Shown here piece after piece: positions 8,388-11,654 of a stretch of 11,654 nt of DNA. Made by a program: the position numbers and the translations under genes. This stretch comes from Pseudonocardiales bacterium (GTDB taxonomy: Bacteria; Actinomycetota; Actinomycetes; Mycobacteriales; Jatrophihabitantaceae): NCBI GenBank assembly GCA_030840415.1, contig JAVEEO010000129.1, forward strand, positions 1 to 11,654, given 5' to 3'. Below the pieces are notes generated by a model. It made no database searches, was not told the DNA's origin, and worked only from the letters and a program-made list of their open reading frames with translations. Numbering within the stretch: the first letter of the stretch is position 1; each line of letters begins with the position of its first letter.

Positions 8388-8626
8388 TTACCCCGTGGTC
8401 GGACCGCGAGTTCGAGATCCAACGCAGCCAGGGTGTCGAAGAGGATCTCGATCGCCCGGGTCTCATGCCCCGATTCCAGAATCGCGATCGCATAGCGGTT
8501 GGCCCTCGCCCGTTCGGCCAGTTCGGCCTGGGTCAACCCTGCCCGGGTGCGGGCAGCCCGAACCGCTCGTCCCAGAGCCTCCGGTGACCGGACCCGGGTC
8601 GTATCGCGAGCAGCTGGTGTTGACAT
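8384..8626 (-). CDS. HipB-like XRE helix-turn-helix antitoxin
   Basis: Predicted 80-aa DNA-binding protein of the XRE/Cro-CI group. The helix-turn-helix spans about residues 15-70: LGRAVRAARTRAGLTQAELA (18-37), ERARANRYAIAILESGHETR (38-57), then a third helical part (IEILFDTLAALDLELAVR). The ending DLELAVRPRGK, a beta strand following the last helix, is typical of HipB antitoxins. HipB normally represses its own operon and neutralises the HipA kinase. The stop overlaps the following hipA-like frame by 4 bp, which supports HipB over a generic XRE regulator. The ATG at 8626 has no Shine-Dalgarno site, but a near-consensus promoter places transcription start on it, so the message is probably leaderless. 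The reading frame is intact although its partner is truncated. Confidence 0.82.
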   Translation of the reverse strand: MSTPAARDTTRVRSPEALGRAVRAARTRAGLTQAELAERARANRYAIAILESGHETRAIEILFDTLAALDLELAVRPRGK

Positions 8627-8632
8627 TTGCTC

Positions 8633-8661
8633 ACATTAAGCGCCCACGCGCGCGATGTCAA
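8633..8661 (-). promoter_or_regulatory. Near-consensus leaderless promoter of hipB
   Basis: On the minus strand, TTGACA (8656-8661), a 17-bp spacer and TAATGT (8633-8638). The -10 ends 6 nt before the A of the ATG at 8626, so the first transcribed base would be the start codon. It is the only promoter in the window with a perfect -35. The -35 lies inside the 19-bp repeat at 8655-8673, so a protein bound to that repeat would block it. Confidence 0.72.
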
Positions 8662-8673
8662 AGAACACTCACA
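8655..8673. repeat. Direct repeat copy A, putative HipB operator
   Basis: ATGTCAAAGAACACTCACA, matching copy B at 8693-8711 in 16 of 19 bases, with a 38-bp offset. Inside it, TGTCA-N8-TCACA is an imperfect inverted repeat with the same N8 spacing as the E. coli HipB site (TATCC-N8-GGATA). It covers the hipB -35 box. Binding by HipB is inferred from position and spacing. Confidence 0.55.
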
Positions 8674-8692
8674 ACTGGCACAGCCTTGCGGA

Positions 8693-8711
8693 ATGTCAAA
8701 GTCCACGCACA
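8693..8711. repeat. Direct repeat copy B, putative HipB operator
   Basis: ATGTCAAAGTCCACGCACA, the second copy, upstream of the hipB promoter. It also contains TTGACA on the minus strand (8694-8699), but no good -10 lies 17 bp downstream, so it looks like a second binding site rather than a second promoter. Confidence 0.5.
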
Positions 8712-8716
8712 TCGCG

Positions 8717-8731
8717 AGCGCGGGCCGCGCT
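8717..8731. terminator. Small GC hairpin after gabT
   Basis: AGCGCG (8717-8722) pairs with CGCGCT (8726-8731) around a 3-nt loop, beginning 14 bp after the gabT stop. It is a weak candidate for ending the patD-gabT message before hipB. The stem is only 6 bp and there is no U-tract. Confidence 0.35.
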
Positions 8732-8745
8732 ATTCGGGCAGCTAC

Positions 8746-10095
8746 TCAGAGGCTGGCGGCGAAGGCCTGCTCGACGATGTCCAGGCCCTCGTTCAGCAGC
8801 TCGACGCCCATCGACAGCGGTGGCAGGAACCGCAGCACGTTGCCGAAGGTCCCGGCGGTCAGGGTGACCAGCCCCTGCGCGTGGCAGTAGGCATTGACCT
8901 TGCCGGTCAGCGCGCTGTTCGGGGTGAGGTCCCCGGCGCCGGCGACCAGCTCGATGGCCAGCATCGCGCCCCGGCCGCGGACGTCGCCGATCTGCTCGTA
9001 CTTGGCGGCCAGCTGCTGCAGCCGGGGCAGGACCAGCGCCTCGATCGCCTTGGCCCGGGCGTTGAGATCCTCGGCCCGCATCGTCTCGATCGAGCCCAGC
9101 GCCGCGGCGCAGGCCACCGGATTGCCGCCGTAGGTGCCACCCAGGCCGCCGGCCTGCACCACGTCCATCACCTCGGCCCGGCCGGTCAGTCCGGACAGCG
9201 GCAGCCCGCCTGCGATGCCCTTGGCGGTGGTGATCAGGTCGGGCACCACGCCCTCGAACTCGCAGGCGAACCAGTCGCCGGTGCGGCAGAAGCCGGTCTG
9301 GATCTCATCGGCGATGAACAGGATGCCGTGCTCGGTGCACCAGTCCGCGACCCGGCGCACGAAGGCCGGCGCCGGGACGATGAAGCCGCCCTCGCCCTGG
9401 ATCGGCTCGAGCAGCACCGCGGCGGTGTTGTCCTCGCCGACCTGGGCGTGCACCTGGCTGACGAACTGCTCGAAAGCTTCAGACGCACAGTTCTGCGCGC
9501 CAGTCGGCCAGCGGAACGGATAGGCCATCGGCACCCGGTAGATCTCGTTGGCGAACGGCCCGAACCGGTGCTTGTACGGCATGTTCTTGGCGGTCAGCGC
9601 CATCGTCAGGTTGGTCCGGCCGTGGTATGCGTGGTCGAAGGCGACCACTGCCTGCCGTCCGGTGAACGAGCGGGCCACCTTCACCGCGTTCTCGACCGCC
9701 TCGGCACCGGAGTTGAACAGCGCCGAGCGCTTCTCACCACTGCCCGGGGTCAGCTCGTTGAGCGCCTCGCAGACCGCCAGGTACTCCTCGTACGGGGTGA
9801 CCATGAAGCAGGTGTGGGTGAAGTCGGCGACCTGGGCCTGCACCCGCTCGACCACCCGGGGCGCGGAGGCACCGACCGTGGTGACCGCGATGCCGGAGCC
9901 GAAGTCGATCAGCTGGTTGCCGTCGACGTCGACCACGATGCCGCCGCCGGCGCGTTCGACGTAGACCGGCAGCCCGGTGCTGACCCCGGCCGAGACCGCG
10001 GCCTGCTTGCGCCGGTGCAGCTCGACCGACCTCGGCCCCGGGATCGCGGTCCGCAGTATCCGCTGCTGCTCGATCGGGGCGGGGCCTTGGTTCAT
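8746..10095 (-). CDS. gabT: 4-aminobutyrate aminotransferase
   Basis: Predicted 449-aa PLP-dependent class III aminotransferase that moves the amino group of GABA to 2-oxoglutarate, giving succinate semialdehyde and glutamate in the cytoplasm. Seen: LIDFGSGIAVTTVG (62-75); NSGAEAVENAVKVAR (128-142), the phosphate-binding turn; DHAYHGRTNLTMALT (154-168); EPIQGEGG (230-237); ADEIQTGFCRTG (262-273) with Asp263 toward the PLP ring nitrogen; and the PLP lysine Lys292 in TTAKGIAGGLPLSG (289-302). These match bacterial GabT better than ornithine or acetylornithine enzymes. The ATG at 10095 has a GGAG site (10102-10105) 6 nt upstream. It lies 63 bp downstream of the aminobutyraldehyde dehydrogenase gene, supporting a putrescine-to-succinate-semialdehyde route, and may also have its own -10 box in that gap. 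5-aminovalerate is a possible second substrate. Confidence 0.95.
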   Translation of the reverse strand: MNQGPAPIEQQRILRTAIPGPRSVELHRRKQAAVSAGVSTGLPVYVERAGGGIVVDVDGNQLIDFGSGIAVTTVGASAPRVVERVQAQVADFTHTCFMVTPYEEYLAVCEALNELTPGSGEKRSALFNSGAEAVENAVKVARSFTGRQAVVAFDHAYHGRTNLTMALTAKNMPYKHRFGPFANEIYRVPMAYPFRWPTGAQNCASEAFEQFVSQVHAQVGEDNTAAVLLEPIQGEGGFIVPAPAFVRRVADWCTEHGILFIADEIQTGFCRTGDWFACEFEGVVPDLITTAKGIAGGLPLSGLTGRAEVMDVVQAGGLGGTYGGNPVACAAALGSIETMRAEDLNARAKAIEALVLPRLQQLAAKYEQIGDVRGRGAMLAIELVAGAGDLTPNSALTGKVNAYCHAQGLVTLTAGTFGNVLRFLPPLSMGVELLNEGLDIVEQAFAASL

Positions 10096-10125
10096 CGCGA
10101 ACTCCAGGGGTGAGGTAGTGCGGTA

Positions 10126-10131
10126 ATTCTA
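10126..10131 (-). promoter_or_regulatory. Putative -10 box upstream of gabT
   Basis: TAGAAT on the minus strand, in the 63-bp gap after the dehydrogenase gene, would start transcription near 10119 and give a leader of about 24 nt that holds the GGAG site. No -35 match is seen. gabT is probably also read through from the upstream gene, as no hairpin is obvious in the gap. Confidence 0.4.
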
Positions 10132-10158
10132 GGGCCCTCGGCTGCGACCGGCGCCGGC

Positions 10159-11589
10159 TCAGAAGTCGATGTTGTGCATCACGTGCTTGATCCGGGTGTA
10201 GTCCTCCAGGCCGTACATCGACAGGTCCTTGCCGTAGCCGGAGTGCTTGAAGCCGCCGTGCGGCATCTCGGCGACCAGCGGGATGTGGGTGTTGACCCAG
10301 ACGCAGCCGAAGTCCAGCCGGCGCGAGACCCGCATCGCCCGGCCGTGGTCGCGGGTCCACACCGAGGACGCCAGGCCGTACTCGACGCCGTTGGCCCACC
10401 GGATCGCCTCGTCCTCGTCGGTGAAGGACTGCACCGTGATGACCGGGCCGAAGATCTCGGTCTGGATCTGCTCGTCGTCCTGGCGCAGCCCGGACAGCAC
10501 CGTCGGGGTGTAGTAGTAGCCGACCTCGCCCTGCTGGCGACCGCCGGTCAGCACCGAGGCGTGGTCGGGCAGCCGGTCCACCAGCCCGGAGACGTGCCGC
10601 AACTGGTTGGCGTTGTTCAGCGGGCCGTAGAGCACGTCCTCGTCGTCGATGGCGCCGGTCTTGGTGGCCTGCGCCTGCTCGGCCAGTGCCGCGGCGAACT
10701 CCTCGGCGAAGCCGGCCGGCGCCAGCACCCGGGTTGCGGCCGTGCAGTCCTGGCCCGCGTTGAAGTAGCCGGCGACCGCGATCGCCTCGGCGGCGGCTGC
10801 CACGTCGACATCGTCGAAGACCACCACCGGGGCCTTGCCACCCAGTTCCAGGTGCACCCGCTTGAGGTCGCGGGAGGCCGCCTCGGCCACCTGCATGCCG
10901 GCCCGGGCCGAGCCGGTGATCGAGACCATCGCCGGGGTGGGATGGGCGACCAGGGCCCGGCCGGTGTCACGGTCACCGCAGACCACGTTGAACACTCCGG
11001 GCGGAAAGAACTCCGCGGCGATCTCGGCCAGCAGCACCGTCGAGGCCGGCGTGGTGTCCGACGGCTTGAGCACCACCGTGTTGCCGGCGGCCAGCGCCGG
11101 GGCGAACTTCCAGACCGCCATCATCATCGGGTAGTTCCAGGGCGCGACCTGGCCGCAGACGCCGACCGGCTCGCGCCGGACGTAGGAGGTGTGGCCGGCC
11201 ATGTACTCCCCGGCCGAGCGGCCCTCCAGCACCCGGGCGGCGCCGGCGAAGAACCGCAGCTGATCGATCATCGGCGGCACTTCCTCGCTGCGGGTCAGCG
11301 CGAGGGGCTTGCCGGTGTTCTCGCACTCGACCGCGATGATCTCCTCGGCGCGGGCCTCCATCGCGTCGGCGAACTTCAGCAGCGCGCGCTGCCGTTCGCT
11401 CGGGGTGGTGTCGCGCCACGTCTCGAACGCGCTCGCGGCCGCGCGGTACGCGGCGTCGACGTCCGCCTCACTCGAGAGCGGTGCCGAGCCGAACACCTCG
11501 CCGGTCGAGGGATTGATCAGATCGGTACGGCGCCCGTCCTGCGCGTCAACACTCTTCCCGTCGATGAAGTTCTGCACTGTTCTCGCCAC
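10159..11589 (-). CDS. Gamma-aminobutyraldehyde dehydrogenase
   Basis: Predicted 476-aa cytoplasmic NAD-dependent aldehyde dehydrogenase, most likely oxidising 4-aminobutyraldehyde (from putrescine) to GABA. Seen: VAPWNYP (148-154) with Asn152; LKPSD (174-178) with the cofactor-binding Lys175; SITGSARAG (223-231); the general base Glu248 in LELGGKAP; the catalytic Cys282 in [13 protein letters not shown] (276-288), a form typical of the PatD/Prr subgroup; and EIFGPV (378-383). The ending [20 protein letters not shown] (445-464) also fits that subgroup. The start is uncertain: GTG codons at 11607, 11598, 11589 and 11577 are in frame. I prefer 11589 (VARTVQNF) because a -10 box ends 7 nt upstream and the N-terminus is then family-like. 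gabT follows, so the pair covers two steps of putrescine use. A related betaine-aldehyde-type enzyme is less likely. Confidence 0.9.
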   Translation of the reverse strand: MARTVQNFIDGKSVDAQDGRRTDLINPSTGEVFGSAPLSSEADVDAAYRAAASAFETWRDTTPSERQRALLKFADAMEARAEEIIAVECENTGKPLALTRSEEVPPMIDQLRFFAGAARVLEGRSAGEYMAGHTSYVRREPVGVCGQVAPWNYPMMMAVWKFAPALAAGNTVVLKPSDTTPASTVLLAEIAAEFFPPGVFNVVCGDRDTGRALVAHPTPAMVSITGSARAGMQVAEAASRDLKRVHLELGGKAPVVVFDDVDVAAAAEAIAVAGYFNAGQDCTAATRVLAPAGFAEEFAAALAEQAQATKTGAIDDEDVLYGPLNNANQLRHVSGLVDRLPDHASVLTGGRQQGEVGYYYTPTVLSGLRQDDEQIQTEIFGPVITVQSFTDEDEAIRWANGVEYGLASSVWTRDHGRAMRVSRRLDFGCVWVNTHIPLVAEMPHGGFKHSGYGKDLSMYGLEDYTRIKHVMHNIDF

Positions 11590-11596
11590 CCGTCGC

Positions 11597-11602
11597 ACGT
11601 TA
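11597..11602 (-). promoter_or_regulatory. Putative -10 box for leaderless aminobutyraldehyde dehydrogenase transcript
   Basis: TAACGT on the minus strand ends 7 nt before the GTG at 11589, and no Shine-Dalgarno site precedes any of the candidate starts. A TTGACC (11625-11630) lies further up but with a 22-bp gap, too long for a standard -35. GGTC-AATC-GACC (11625-11636) is a small inverted repeat there that could be an operator. Confidence 0.4.
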
Positions 11603-11654
11603 CACACGCCTGCGCGACACCGCGGGTCAATCGACCGTCATGCGCAGATTGCGT

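Noticed and set aside
8694..8699. Second TTGACA upstream of hipB as a second promoter
   Set aside because: The hexamer 17 bp downstream is AGTTGT, not a -10 match, and no gene start follows at a suitable distance. It is better read as part of the repeat.
8335..10113. Long plus-strand open frame opposite hipB and gabT
   Set aside because: It overlaps two recognised genes and the hipB promoter, and its translation shows only antisense composition with no domain.

Overview
The window is about 70% GC by eye. Its coding sequences use G or C almost always at third positions, and it carries several TAnnnT -10 boxes placed so that the start codon would be the first base of the message. Together with the lysC-asd pair, a 422-residue aspartokinase with an internal beta-subunit start, and the divergent tetR/DHA2-transporter pair, this points to an actinobacterium (Actinomycetota). 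I cannot name the genus. Coding density is normal, no gap without a gene exceeds 300 bases, and I see no tRNA, rRNA, CRISPR array, insertion sequence or phage gene.

Left part (1-2805): an RraA-like aldolase-family gene on the minus strand is divergent from a full-length amylosucrase on the plus strand. Their 126-bp intergenic region holds two small palindromes. The amylosucrase stop codon lies inside a perfect 15-bp inverted repeat that is probably a two-way terminator shared with the convergent transporter gene.

Middle part (2819-5740): a 14-helix DHA2-type drug exporter is divergent from a TetR regulator. The region between them carries overlapping repeats phased at 24 bp, which are good operator candidates. 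Peptide deformylase follows tetR by 20 bp but has its own -10 box (TAGACT) placed for leaderless transcription. It converges on asd, with hairpins between the two.

Right part (5741-11654): everything is on the minus strand, in the transcription order patD-like, gabT, hipB, a hipA fragment, lysC, asd. The first two convert 4-aminobutyraldehyde to GABA and GABA to succinate semialdehyde, the lower part of putrescine degradation. lysC and asd overlap by ATGA and make the first two steps from aspartate toward lysine, threonine, methionine and diaminopimelate. Between these metabolic pairs sits a toxin-antitoxin remnant: an intact HipB-type antitoxin with a near-consensus leaderless promoter and repeated putative operators. 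It overlaps by 4 bp a HipA reading frame that keeps only about 50 recognisable N-terminal residues before it runs into the lysC promoter. This orphan or remnant hipB locus is the least ordinary thing here. I see no complete undescribed system.
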